A DNA stretch of 64,000 nucleotides from Streptomyces sp. NBC_01288 (GTDB lineage Bacteria > Actinomycetota > Actinomycetes > Streptomycetales > Streptomycetaceae): assembly GCF_035982055.1 (NCBI RefSeq), contig NZ_CP108427.1, positions 9,361,001 through 9,425,000 on the forward strand. Direction: 5' to 3'. Each line of letters begins with the position of its first letter. The stretch's first letter is position 1. The position numbers and the translations under genes are program-made. The notes under the pieces are model-generated. The model had not been told where the DNA came from. It saw only the letters and a list, made by a program, of their open reading frames with translations, and searched no databases. This document shows positions 15,594 through 24,215 of the stretch, piece after piece.

Positions 15594-17945
15594 GTGCGAA
15601 CAGTGGAGCGTGTACAGGAACACGCCGTCACGAGCGAGCCGAAGAGCCTCGCCGGACGGCCCGATCAGACCGAACCCGCCCTGGAACTCCTGGTCCACGG
15701 AGTCGGCGGCACCACACCCGAGGAGATGCTCGGCGATCCACGCACGGTACGGATCACCGGCGACGACACGGCCGCCGTCTTCCGGCGCGCCGCCGACGTG
15801 GACGCCGAATCCCGGCCCGCCGACCAGCGCACCGGACCGATCCGTGAGGCCTACGTCTGGTGCAACCTCACCTCGGGCAACGGCACCCGCGCCCTGTGGC
15901 TGCTGCTCCTGCCGTTCATGGTCGTCAACCTCGCCCACTGGATGCGCCCCACCGCCCGCGACCGGAAACGGACGGTCCGTTTCTACGGCCTCCTCGTGCG
16001 GCTCGCGGGACTGACCCTGACCGTGCTGCTCGTCGCGGCCGCCTGCGAGGTCGCCCTCGACCTCGCCGCCTGGCAGTGCGCCGGCACGCGCGCGTGCGCC
16101 GAACGGCACACCTGGCTGGGCTTCCTGTCGCCCCCGATGTCGCACGACAGCTGGTGGAGCCGCCCCGGCCGCCGCCTCGCGCTCGCCGCCCTGGTGCCGA
16201 CCGCGCTCACAGTCCTCCTCTGGTACCTCTCCCGTCGCACCTGGAGCGAGTACGAGTCCCAGCAGCCGATGAACCGCCGACCCGAGCCGGACGACGAGAC
16301 CGACCGTAGTTCCCTGAGCCGCCCCGGCTTCTGGTACGGCCGCCGCCTGGTCGCCCGCCTGCGCGCCGCCCACACGGCGGCCGGCCTGCTCACGGTCGCC
16401 GCGGCCGTCACCGTCTCGGCGGCCCGCTTCGACCGCGGACCCGACGGCTCCGACCCACTGGCCCGCCTCGGCGCACTCCTGGAGACCGCACTCGCCGGCC
16501 TCGCGTTTGTCGTGGTCTACGTAGTGTGCCGCCGGGGCCGCAGCGAGAACCGCCTAGACCAGGCCCTCGACCGCCGTCTCGTCCGACGTCTGCCGCTCGG
16601 CGCGCTCCTGCTGCTCGCCCTCGCCCTCCTCTACGCCGGCTGGGCGCGCCCGGGGTGGCAGTCGTCGGGGCGGTTGCCCGGAGACACCGCCTTCGGTGGA
16701 ATCGCCCTCGTCCAGGGCCTGTTGGTGATCGCCCTCGCGGTGGTCGCCCACCTCCTGCACCGCACCCACCCCGACCCGCGCTCCGCGATGCGGGGCCTCG
16801 GCGGACCGGCCGTCGCGATGCTGGCCTGCGCCCTGGGCGGCGTGATGTCCGGCGGGGTCTCCCAGCGGGTCTCCGACTGGCTGGACGGCACCGGGACGTC
16901 CATCGCGGGCCCGCCCGTTCTGCTCACCTGGCAGGCCTCGGTGATCCCGACGCTGCTCGTCGTCGTCCTCGCCCTCTGCGCCGGAATCGGCCACCGGACC
17001 TGGCGGCTGCGCCGTAGCGAACTGGCCGCTGTGGCGCTCGACTATCCGGACGCGCGGAAGGACCGGCCGCGCACCGCCCGGATCGCGAGCACGCGCGCGA
17101 TGGCCGCGCTCACCGACCGCGGCCCTCTCCTTGTCGCCGTCATCTCCACCGCGACCCTGCTCCTGGGCGCCGGAGCGCTGGTGGGTGCCTTCACCACCGA
17201 CAGGACACCGGAACGGGCCGGGGAGGAGGGCCACGCCTTCGTGCACGGTGCCGCACAGACCTCGCAGGGACTCGGCTCCTGGCTGATCGGGCTCGGCTTC
17301 ATACTCTTCGTCACCTGGGGCAGGCGCGCCTACAAGGACGCCTCCGCGCGGCGCACGATCGGCATCCTGTGGGACGTCGGCACCTTCTGGCCGCGCGCCG
17401 CCCACCCCTTCGCCCCGCCCTGCTACGCCGAGCGCGCGGTCCCCGACCTGACCTGGCGGATGGCCACCTGGACCCGCGCCACCGGCGGCCGCCTCGTCAT
17501 CTCCGGCCACTCCCAGGGCAGCGTCCTCGCGGCCGCGGCGGCCTGGCAGCTCAAGCCCGCCCAGCGCAGACGCGTAGCCCTGCTCACCTACGGCTCACCC
17601 CTGGAGCGCCTCTACGGCCGCTGGTTCCCGGCCCACTTCGGACCGGCCGCGCTGACCCGGCTGCACCGCGAGGTCGACTGCTGGCGCAATCTGTACCGGC
17701 TCACCGACCCCATCGGCGGCCCGGTGCGCGTGTCCGGCGACTGCGGCCCCGAGGTCGACCACGAACCACCCCTCAAGGACCCGCTGGAGTACGGCCGTAC
17801 GGCACGGCATCCGCTGCCCGCGCCGATCCTCGGACACTCCGACTACCAGGCCGACCCGGCGTTCGCGGAGGAACGCGAGTGGCTGCTGGCCCGGCTACGG
17901 CCCGAGGTGCCGCCTCAGGGCAGCTCGGGCAGGTCCTCCGCGTAG
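15594..17945 (+). CDS. Large integral membrane protein with alpha/beta-hydrolase motifs
   Basis: A roughly 783-residue protein. The N-terminal LELLVHGVGGTTPEEML resembles a lipase-type oxyanion-hole HG motif. Eight to ten membrane segments follow (about residues 97-560), including one after NGTRALWLLLLPFMVV, and the soluble C-terminal part has GHSQGS (about residue 638), a serine-hydrolase nucleophile elbow. It therefore looks like a hydrolase split by a large membrane insertion. The substrate is unknown. The start is uncertain: GTG at 15594 has GGGGG just upstream, but GTG at 15555 is also possible. Confidence 0.7.
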   Translation: MRTVERVQEHAVTSEPKSLAGRPDQTEPALELLVHGVGGTTPEEMLGDPRTVRITGDDTAAVFRRAADVDAESRPADQRTGPIREAYVWCNLTSGNGTRALWLLLLPFMVVNLAHWMRPTARDRKRTVRFYGLLVRLAGLTLTVLLVAAACEVALDLAAWQCAGTRACAERHTWLGFLSPPMSHDSWWSRPGRRLALAALVPTALTVLLWYLSRRTWSEYESQQPMNRRPEPDDETDRSSLSRPGFWYGRRLVARLRAAHTAAGLLTVAAAVTVSAARFDRGPDGSDPLARLGALLETALAGLAFVVVYVVCRRGRSENRLDQALDRRLVRRLPLGALLLLALALLYAGWARPGWQSSGRLPGDTAFGGIALVQGLLVIALAVVAHLLHRTHPDPRSAMRGLGGPAVAMLACALGGVMSGGVSQRVSDWLDGTGTSIAGPPVLLTWQASVIPTLLVVVLALCAGIGHRTWRLRRSELAAVALDYPDARKDRPRTARIASTRAMAALTDRGPLLVAVISTATLLLGAGALVGAFTTDRTPERAGEEGHAFVHGAAQTSQGLGSWLIGLGFILFVTWGRRAYKDASARRTIGILWDVGTFWPRAAHPFAPPCYAERAVPDLTWRMATWTRATGGRLVISGHSQGSVLAAAAAWQLKPAQRRRVALLTYGSPLERLYGRWFPAHFGPAALTRLHREVDCWRNLYRLTDPIGGPVRVSGDCGPEVDHEPPLKDPLEYGRTARHPLPAPILGHSDYQADPAFAEEREWLLARLRPEVPPQGSSGRSSA

Positions 17946-20350
17946 AGCAGGGTCAGGTCGTCAGTGCTCGGCTCCTCGAACTGGGCGACCCGGCTCGCGT
18001 GCCGCTCCACCATCGCCTCGAAGGTCTGCCGCGCGGTACGGCCGTTACCGAACGCGGCGCCCTTGGGGATCGCCGTGAAGTACTTCGTCAGCCCCTCGGA
18101 CGCGCCCTCGGCCAGCCGGTACTCGTGCTCCTCGGCCTGCTGCTCGACGATCCTGAGCAGCTCCTCGGGGTTGTAGTCGCTGAAGGTGATGGTCCGTGAG
18201 AAACGGGACGCCACACCGGGGTTGATCGACAGGAACCGCTCCATCTCCGCCGTGTAGCCCGCGACGATCACCACCACCGCGTCCCGGTGGTCCTCCATCA
18301 GCTTCACGAGCGTGTCGATGGCTTCTTTACCGAAGTCGCGTCCCGAGTCCTCCGGAGAGAGGGCGTACGCCTCGTCGATGAACAGGACTCCGCCGCGCGC
18401 CTTGTCGAAGGCCTCCTGGGTGCGGATCGCGGTGGAGCCGATGTGCTCGCCGACCAGGTCGACGCGGGACACCTCGACGAGGTGGCCCTTCTCCAGGACT
18501 CCGAGGGAGGCGAGGATCTCGCCGTAGAGCCGAGCCACTGTCGTCTTGCCGGTGCCGGGGGAGCCGGTGAAGACCAAGTGCCGTTTGACGGAGGCCGCCT
18601 TGAGGCCGGCCTGCTGGCGGCGGCGGCCCACCTCGATCATGTCGGTGAGGGCGCGCACCTCGCGCTTGACGCTGTCCAGGCCGACCAGCGCGTCGAGTTC
18701 ACCGAGGACGTCCTTGGAGGAGCGGGACTCCTTCTCCGGGTCCGTCGCGGGGATCAGCGGGTCCTGCTCGGCCGTGCGCTGAGGCGGGATCGCGCCCAGC
18801 ACGCTGGTCGACTGGCTCGCCGTCTCCACGGCCGTCTCGTGCGTGGTGGGCGGCTTCAGGCCGCTCTCGTCGCTGGTGCAGTCCTCTACGACGGGTCCCG
18901 TGCCGGGCGCCGCGTCAGGGCCGGCGTCCGCGAACTCGTAACCGCCGCGCGCACACCGCTCCGTACGGCACTTCTTGAGCGTCGTACGACAGCCGTCGAT
19001 CACGTGGAAGCCGTAGCCGCCGCTGCCCGTCACGCGGCAGCCCAGGAAGGTGCCCCGGCCGCCCGCGGAGACGTAGAAGCCCGCCTCGGCGGGGGAGTCG
19101 ACCGTGCAGCGCTCGATGGTGGGGTCGGCGCCCTTGGTGACGATCACGCCGGTCTGGGTGGCGTCCACGGTGCAGTTGTTGAGCGTGCCGCCGCTGCCGT
19201 GGTCGCGGAACCACGCGCCCGTGGCCGCGTCCCTGATCCGGCAGTCGTCGAGCTGCGCGGTCGCGCCGTCGCTCACCGACACGGCCGTGTTGCGCACCTG
19301 GGAGATGTCGCTGTCGACGACATCCGCGCGCGAGCCGCGGTCCAGCACGAACAGCGCGTCCGGTACGTCGTGCACGCGGCACGAGTCGAGGACCGCGGTC
19401 GCGCCGTCGCTGACCCACACCGCCGGGTAGTCGCCGGTGCTGTCGAAGATCTCGCACTGGTTGGCGTCCACGCGCGTGCCCGGGTCCCACACCGAGAGTC
19501 CGTTGCGCCCGAACTGACGCACCGTCGTCCGGGTCAGCGTCAGGACCGAACGGGAGCGCAGGTCCACCGCGTTCTCCGGGATGTCGTGGATGCGGCAGTC
19601 GGCCAGCGTCAGAACCGCGTCGGTGTCGAGCGTGACGCCGTCCGCGGTCGTACGGTGCACATCGCAGTCGGTGAGGTGTGCGGTGGCCCGGCCGGTGATC
19701 TGGACGCCGCTGCCCCGCGTCTCGTAGACCTCGCAACCCACCGCCTCCAGCGCGGAGTTCTCGCCCGTCGCCGACAGGCCCACCCCCGACGCGTGGTGGA
19801 TACGGCAGCGCTCCAGTCGCGGGTGGCCGCCGCCGCGGACCGCGACGCCCGCCTGGCCGGCGGAGACGACCTCGCACTCCTCGAACACCCCGCCACCGCC
19901 GTCGAGTACGGCGATCCCGATGCCGGCCGGGTTGTCGACCGTGCAGCGCCGCACGGTGGGGCGGGCGCCGCCGCGGACCTCGATGCCGGACGCGGAGCGC
20001 GTGACGATCCGAAGGTCCGTCAACTCCGGGGCGCCGTCCTCGACAAGGAGCGCGGGCGCGGCCGAGTCCTGGCCCTCGACATGCAGGTCCTGGACGATCG
20101 CGGAGGCGCGGACGGTCAACGGCACGCCGTCCAGGGGCGCGATGCGCACCGAGCCGGGCGAACCCTCGGGGCCGCGCAGGGTCACCGACCGCTGCACGAC
20201 GAGGTTCTCCCGGTAGGTGCCGGGAGCGACGGTCAGTACGTCGCCCTCGGCCGCGGCCTCCAGGGCGGCGGCGAGCGACACGTACTCACCTGTGCGGCGC
20301 CGCCACCTCGATGTACCGGTGTGCGTCACCTGGACCGTGCCCTGTGCCAT
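17915..20350 (-). CDS. Right-handed beta-helix protein fused to a CbbX/EccA-type AAA+ ATPase
   Basis: An 811-residue two-part protein. Residues about 25-490 are a right-handed parallel beta-helix: about twenty coils of 22-24 residues, each with a Cys/Val-rich turn such as CRIHDIPENAVDL or CRVHDVPDALFVL. After a linker (about 490-545) comes an AAA+ domain of the CbbX/SpoVK/EccA group, with Walker A GSPGTGKTT (near 595), Walker B VLFIDEAYAL (near 650) and the arginine finger region near ASRFSRTI. Such ATPases remodel protein complexes, for example in type VII secretion. The 3' end overlaps the convergent hydrolase gene by 31 bases. Confidence 0.88.
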   Translation of the reverse strand: MAQGTVQVTHTGTSRWRRRTGEYVSLAAALEAAAEGDVLTVAPGTYRENLVVQRSVTLRGPEGSPGSVRIAPLDGVPLTVRASAIVQDLHVEGQDSAAPALLVEDGAPELTDLRIVTRSASGIEVRGGARPTVRRCTVDNPAGIGIAVLDGGGGVFEECEVVSAGQAGVAVRGGGHPRLERCRIHHASGVGLSATGENSALEAVGCEVYETRGSGVQITGRATAHLTDCDVHRTTADGVTLDTDAVLTLADCRIHDIPENAVDLRSRSVLTLTRTTVRQFGRNGLSVWDPGTRVDANQCEIFDSTGDYPAVWVSDGATAVLDSCRVHDVPDALFVLDRGSRADVVDSDISQVRNTAVSVSDGATAQLDDCRIRDAATGAWFRDHGSGGTLNNCTVDATQTGVIVTKGADPTIERCTVDSPAEAGFYVSAGGRGTFLGCRVTGSGGYGFHVIDGCRTTLKKCRTERCARGGYEFADAGPDAAPGTGPVVEDCTSDESGLKPPTTHETAVETASQSTSVLGAIPPQRTAEQDPLIPATDPEKESRSSKDVLGELDALVGLDSVKREVRALTDMIEVGRRRQQAGLKAASVKRHLVFTGSPGTGKTTVARLYGEILASLGVLEKGHLVEVSRVDLVGEHIGSTAIRTQEAFDKARGGVLFIDEAYALSPEDSGRDFGKEAIDTLVKLMEDHRDAVVVIVAGYTAEMERFLSINPGVASRFSRTITFSDYNPEELLRIVEQQAEEHEYRLAEGASEGLTKYFTAIPKGAAFGNGRTARQTFEAMVERHASRVAQFEEPSTDDLTLLYAEDLPELP

Positions 20351-20456
20351 GGCGCTGCTGTGCTCCCACCTCGTGGTACGCGGGTTGATGCCGAAGCCTT
20401 CGCCGGTCCACCGTAGCGTGCGGGCGGGCGGTGGGTTGACCAGAGCCGGAAGGCTG

Positions 20457-21062
20457 TCAGCTGCCGGTGCCGGTCCGGCCCCAGTCCGGGCCCGCCCGCT
20501 CCCACGCCCGGTCCCAACGGGCGTACCTGCGGCGGACCATGCGCCACAGCACGAACCGTCTGCCGCTGTCGACGAGCCCGGCGGTCAGCAGTGCCGCGCC
20601 GAGCCCGGCGAGCACGGCGTGCGTCGTCGCCGTGGCCGAGTCCAGCGGACGGGCCACTATGTGTCCCTGCCGGTCCGTCCAGAGCCTGAAGTGGTCGCCC
20701 GTGTGCGGGGTGTTGAGGCTCGCCATGACCGCGCCGTGGTGGGCGGTGCCGTCCGGGGCGGTCCAGTCGGCGAGAACCTTGCTGCGGATGTCCCGCGCGG
20801 TGGACGAGTCGGGGTCGGGGTCCAGCTCGGCCCCCTTCAGCTTCTTGACCACCGTCGCCGTCACGACGTGCCGGCCCGCGCGCTGCTCCCGCACCGACCG
20901 CTGCAGACTGTCCTGCGCGACCGCGCCGACGAGCGAACCGATCACGGGTGCGGCGACCAGGACCAGCAGCAGGACCACGAGGGCCAGCCAGGCCTCGACC
21001 AGATCGGTCGCGCGACGCAGCGGATTGCGCCGCCAACGCCACACACCCCTGATTGCTCCCAC
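20457..21062 (-). CDS. Rv1733c-like membrane protein
   Basis: A 201-residue protein with two membrane segments (about residues 20-43 and 142-164) flanking an extracytoplasmic loop of about 100 residues. The opening GVWRWRRNPLRRATDLVEAWLAL is the conserved start of the Rv1733c family, which is abundant in actinomycetes and of unknown function. GTG at 21062 was chosen because it starts exactly at this conserved block. It is 106 bases upstream of the beta-helix/AAA+ gene on the same strand. Confidence 0.8.
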   Translation of the reverse strand: MGAIRGVWRWRRNPLRRATDLVEAWLALVVLLLVLVAAPVIGSLVGAVAQDSLQRSVREQRAGRHVVTATVVKKLKGAELDPDPDSSTARDIRSKVLADWTAPDGTAHHGAVMASLNTPHTGDHFRLWTDRQGHIVARPLDSATATTHAVLAGLGAALLTAGLVDSGRRFVLWRMVRRRYARWDRAWERAGPDWGRTGTGS

Positions 21063-21213
21063 CGTCCCGCACCCCCTTCCCACTCCGTGATAACTCCAGG
21101 CGTGGCCGTTCACCCAAGAGCCCCGGCAAAGAGAGAGCGAAATCACCTCTCCCCGGGCCTCTCATGAACTTCTCACGGGATCTCAACGACCGGGCCCACG
21201 GGGAGGGTTCCCG

Positions 21214-21257
21214 CCTCGCGCGCTCTTCGGCGGAACCTCGCGCGCTCTTCGGCGGAA
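21214..21257. repeat. Two exact 22-bp tandem copies
   Basis: The 22-base unit beginning CCTCGCGCGCTCTTCGG is present exactly twice (21214-21235, 21236-21257), and a third, diverged copy follows from 21258. It fills the 222-base gap between the MOSC gene end and the Rv1733c-like start. No gene is seen there. Confidence 0.75.
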
Positions 21258-21284
21258 CCTCGTGCGCGCTGGGCGGAACTCCGC

Positions 21285-22109
21285 CTACACGAGAATCCGG
21301 ACCGGATCACCGACGCGGATCGTGCCGGTCGAGAGGGGCACCAGGTTCTGCCCGAAGACGAGCCTGCCGCCGATACGGCGGTGCCGGGCCAGAGTGCGCA
21401 GCGGCTCCTTGCCGCGCTCGGCGGTGCCCTGGTCGGTGGTGGTCACGACGCAGCGCCCGCACTTCTTCGCGACCCGGAAGGCGGCCTCGCCGATCTCCAC
21501 GCCCGACCAGTCGTCCTCGGCCCAGGCGGCGGTGCCCGCGACGACCACATTGGGCCGGAACCGGTTCATGGGCAGCGGCCCCTCGGCCGGGTGATCCCCT
21601 TGCGCGACAAGGGAGTTGAGGGCGTCGAGGGAGGCCTCGGAGGTCAGCAGCAGCGGGTAGCCGTCGGCGAAACCGACGGTCTCACCGGGAAGCGCGTAGT
21701 CCGGGTCGACGGGTCTGCGGGTGGCGGGATCGTCCATGTGGACGAGACGTACGCCGAAGCCCAGATAGTCGCCGCACCAGATGTGCGCGGCGCCCGGACC
21801 CGGCACCGCGTCGACCTTGGTACCGAAGATCTCCATCGCCACGGTGCTGGCCGGCTCCGGAACGGGCACGGTCAGCGGGTCACGGCCGGGCGCGGACAGA
21901 CGGACACCGCCGCCGGGCAGAAGCTCGGCGGCGGCCAGTGCGAGACGCGGGTGCTCGCGTTGCGTGACGACCTTTCCCCCGTCGTCGATCAGCGCCCAGC
22001 GTCGGTCCCCGGCCAGTCCCCAAGGCTCCACGAGAGCCTCCCGGGGCGAGAAGCCCCGGAGCGCCTTGACCGGATGAACGTGGATCGACCGCAGCTCCGC
22101 ATTCCCCAT
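21285..22109 (-). CDS. MOSC-domain protein (YcbX/mARC-like)
   Basis: A 274-residue protein with an N-terminal MOSC beta-barrel (about residues 1-120, VHPVKALRGFSPREALVEPWGLAGDRRWALID) and a C-terminal MOSC domain (about 125-270). The motif KKCGRCVVTTTDQGT (about 214-228) contains the cysteine that binds molybdenum cofactor in the mARC/YcbX group. These enzymes reduce N-hydroxylated compounds with a separate electron donor. No ferredoxin domain is fused here, so the partner must be elsewhere. Confidence 0.88.
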   Translation of the reverse strand: MGNAELRSIHVHPVKALRGFSPREALVEPWGLAGDRRWALIDDGGKVVTQREHPRLALAAAELLPGGGVRLSAPGRDPLTVPVPEPASTVAMEIFGTKVDAVPGPGAAHIWCGDYLGFGVRLVHMDDPATRRPVDPDYALPGETVGFADGYPLLLTSEASLDALNSLVAQGDHPAEGPLPMNRFRPNVVVAGTAAWAEDDWSGVEIGEAAFRVAKKCGRCVVTTTDQGTAERGKEPLRTLARHRRIGGRLVFGQNLVPLSTGTIRVGDPVRILV

Positions 22110-22151
22110 CGCTCCATCGTGCCAGGTGGCACCGACAACGCAGGGTGCGGA

Positions 22152-22586
22152 TCAGTAACCGCCGCGGTACTGCTGCTGGTTGTTGTACGGGTCCTGCTGG
22201 TACGGAGCCGGGGCCGGGCGGGGAGCCGCCGGACGCATCGCCTCGTAGCCGGCCGGAGCCGCCATCGGACGCGGCTGCTGTTGCTGCTGCCCGGGGTAAC
22301 CGCGCGGCGGGGCCTGCTGCGGGATGTAGGCGGCGGGCGCCTGCTGCAGCGGGGCGGGCTGCTGAGCCTGCGGATAGCCGTAGTTCTGCGAGGGACCCGC
22401 CGGCAGAGCCGGCAGCGCCGACGGCAACGCCGGCAGGTTGCTCCCCGGCATGTCGTAGGCGGCGGGGACCCGGATCGGGGCGATCTGCGGGGTACCCCGC
22501 TCGGCCACGAGGGAGTCGTAGATCGGGGTGTCCGGGAAGGAGGCGGAGTAGTAGCCGCCGCCATAAGTGGAGCGGGGGGAGGTCAT
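22152..22586 (-). CDS. DUF6643-type Pro/Gln-rich small protein
   Basis: A 144-residue protein, conserved at the N-terminus (MTSPRSTYGGGYYSASFPDT, then IYDSLVAERGTPQIAPIRVP) and low-complexity thereafter, with many Pro, Gln, Ala and Tyr residues and a QQQQQ run. The N-terminal block is what I recall of a family found almost only in Streptomyces (DUF6643). Function is unknown. ATG at 22586 has no clear ribosome site, so a leaderless mRNA is possible. Confidence 0.75.
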   Translation of the reverse strand: MTSPRSTYGGGYYSASFPDTPIYDSLVAERGTPQIAPIRVPAAYDMPGSNLPALPSALPALPAGPSQNYGYPQAQQPAPLQQAPAAYIPQQAPPRGYPGQQQQQPRPMAAPAGYEAMRPAAPRPAPAPYQQDPYNNQQQYRGGY

Positions 22587-22879
22587 GGCACATAAGTTAA
22601 GCCCACGATGTGCTGGTTGGGGAGACCGATTAGAGGGTTGTTTTCCGTGTCGGGGGTGGCACGGGATCCCCAATGCGAGCGAACTTGCCAAAAAAGGGCA
22701 TCGCCCCGTGTTCGGATCGGGTAAAAGCCAAGTTCCCGGCCGGTTACCAGCGGTTGGCCGACGATGTCGACGCGCCCCTCATGGGCGTTCGCCGCCCCGG
22801 GGAATAGGTTGTGCGGGTAGACACCCGATGGGCTGCCGGGGCGTGTCCTGGCACGGTGACACGTGATATGGGGGCAGAC

Positions 22880-24211
22880 ATGTCGATGCCGAAGGGATCG
22901 AATGTTCCGGTGCCGACGACGGCACTGCGCGTCGAATTGGGCTGGCGGTCCGGACCCGGCGTCCCGGACGCGGACGCCTCGGCGCTGCTGCTGGTCGACG
23001 GGAAGGTCCGTTCCGACGGCGACTTCGTCTTCTACAACCAGCCGGCGCACTCCTCCGGCGCGGTCCGCCACGAGGGCAAGGGCAACGCCGGCGGGAAGGT
23101 GACCGACAGCCTGCTCGTCGACCTCGCGCGCGTGGAGCCCACCGTCGACCGCATCGTCCTCGCCGCCTCCGCCGACGGCGGAACGTTCGGCCGGGTCCCC
23201 GACCTGTACATCGAGGTCCGGGACGCCGCACAGAACACCGCGGTCGCCCACTTCGACAGCACGGGCGCGACGGTCGAGACCGCCTTCGTGCTCGGTGAGT
23301 TCTACCGCCGCCAGGGCGCCTGGAAGTTCCGGGCCGTCGGCCAGGGCTACGACAGCGGACTCGAAGGCCTGGCGACCGACTTCGGCATCACCGTGGACGA
23401 GCCGCAACAGGCGACACCGGCCGCGACCATGCCGCCGCCGGCCGGGCCACCCGTGAACATGGCACCGCCCTCAGGGCCGCCCGTGAATCTGCCGCCGCCG
23501 GTCCAGCCGCCCGTGACCATGCCTCCTCCTCCGGTCGCGCCCCCGGTGAACCCACCCCCGTCGGCGGCCCCCGTGCGGCTCTCCAAGGTGACGCTGACCA
23601 AGGCGGCACCCTCGGTCTCCCTGACCAAGCAGGGCGGCACCTCGGGCGCCATGCGCGTGAACCTCAACTGGGAGGTGCGCAAGCAGTTCTCGGGCTGGGG
23701 AAACAAGCGCGGCCGGGCGGTCGCCATGCACGCGGACCTCGACCTCGACCTGTGTGCCCTGTACGAACTCGCCGACGGCCGCAAGGGCGTCGTCCAGGCC
23801 CTCGGCAACGCGTACGGCTCCCTGCAACGGCCCCCGTACATCCACCTCGACGGCGACGACCGCACCGGCGCGTCGACGAGCGGCGAGAACCTCACCGTCA
23901 ACCTGGACCACATCAAGGACTTCCGCCGCATCCTGGTCTTCGTGACCATCTACGAAGGCGCCCGTTCCTTCGCCGACCTGCACGCCACGGTCACCCTCCA
24001 GCCGCAGCACGGCGCCGCGATCGACTTCTCGCTCGACGAGTGCACGGTGCCCTCCACGGTGTGCGCGCTCGCCCTGATCACCAACACCGGGGGCGATCTC
24101 GTCGTCCAGCGCGAGGTCCGCTACCTCGTCCCCGACCGCGGGGTGAGCCCGCAACGGACCGTGGACCGCGTCTACGGGTGGGGCATGAACTGGACCCCAG
24201 GTCGCAAGTGA
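22880..24211 (+). CDS. Double TerD-domain protein with proline-rich linker
   Basis: A 443-residue protein with two TerD-like domains. The first (about residues 5-175) has the calcium-binding signature DGKVRSDGDFVFYNQ and HEGKG. A linker rich in MPPPAGPP/VNMAPPSGPP-like repeats (about 180-235) joins it to a second, more diverged domain (about 255-440). TerD proteins bind Ca2+ and are linked to tellurite, phage and stress resistance and, in Streptomyces, to calcium signalling. The ATG at 22880 follows GGGGG by five bases; the ATG at 22868 is less likely. It is convergent with the glycosyltransferase. Confidence 0.88.
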   Translation: MSMPKGSNVPVPTTALRVELGWRSGPGVPDADASALLLVDGKVRSDGDFVFYNQPAHSSGAVRHEGKGNAGGKVTDSLLVDLARVEPTVDRIVLAASADGGTFGRVPDLYIEVRDAAQNTAVAHFDSTGATVETAFVLGEFYRRQGAWKFRAVGQGYDSGLEGLATDFGITVDEPQQATPAATMPPPAGPPVNMAPPSGPPVNLPPPVQPPVTMPPPPVAPPVNPPPSAAPVRLSKVTLTKAAPSVSLTKQGGTSGAMRVNLNWEVRKQFSGWGNKRGRAVAMHADLDLDLCALYELADGRKGVVQALGNAYGSLQRPPYIHLDGDDRTGASTSGENLTVNLDHIKDFRRILVFVTIYEGARSFADLHATVTLQPQHGAAIDFSLDECTVPSTVCALALITNTGGDLVVQREVRYLVPDRGVSPQRTVDRVYGWGMNWTPGRK

Positions 24212-24215
24212 GCCT

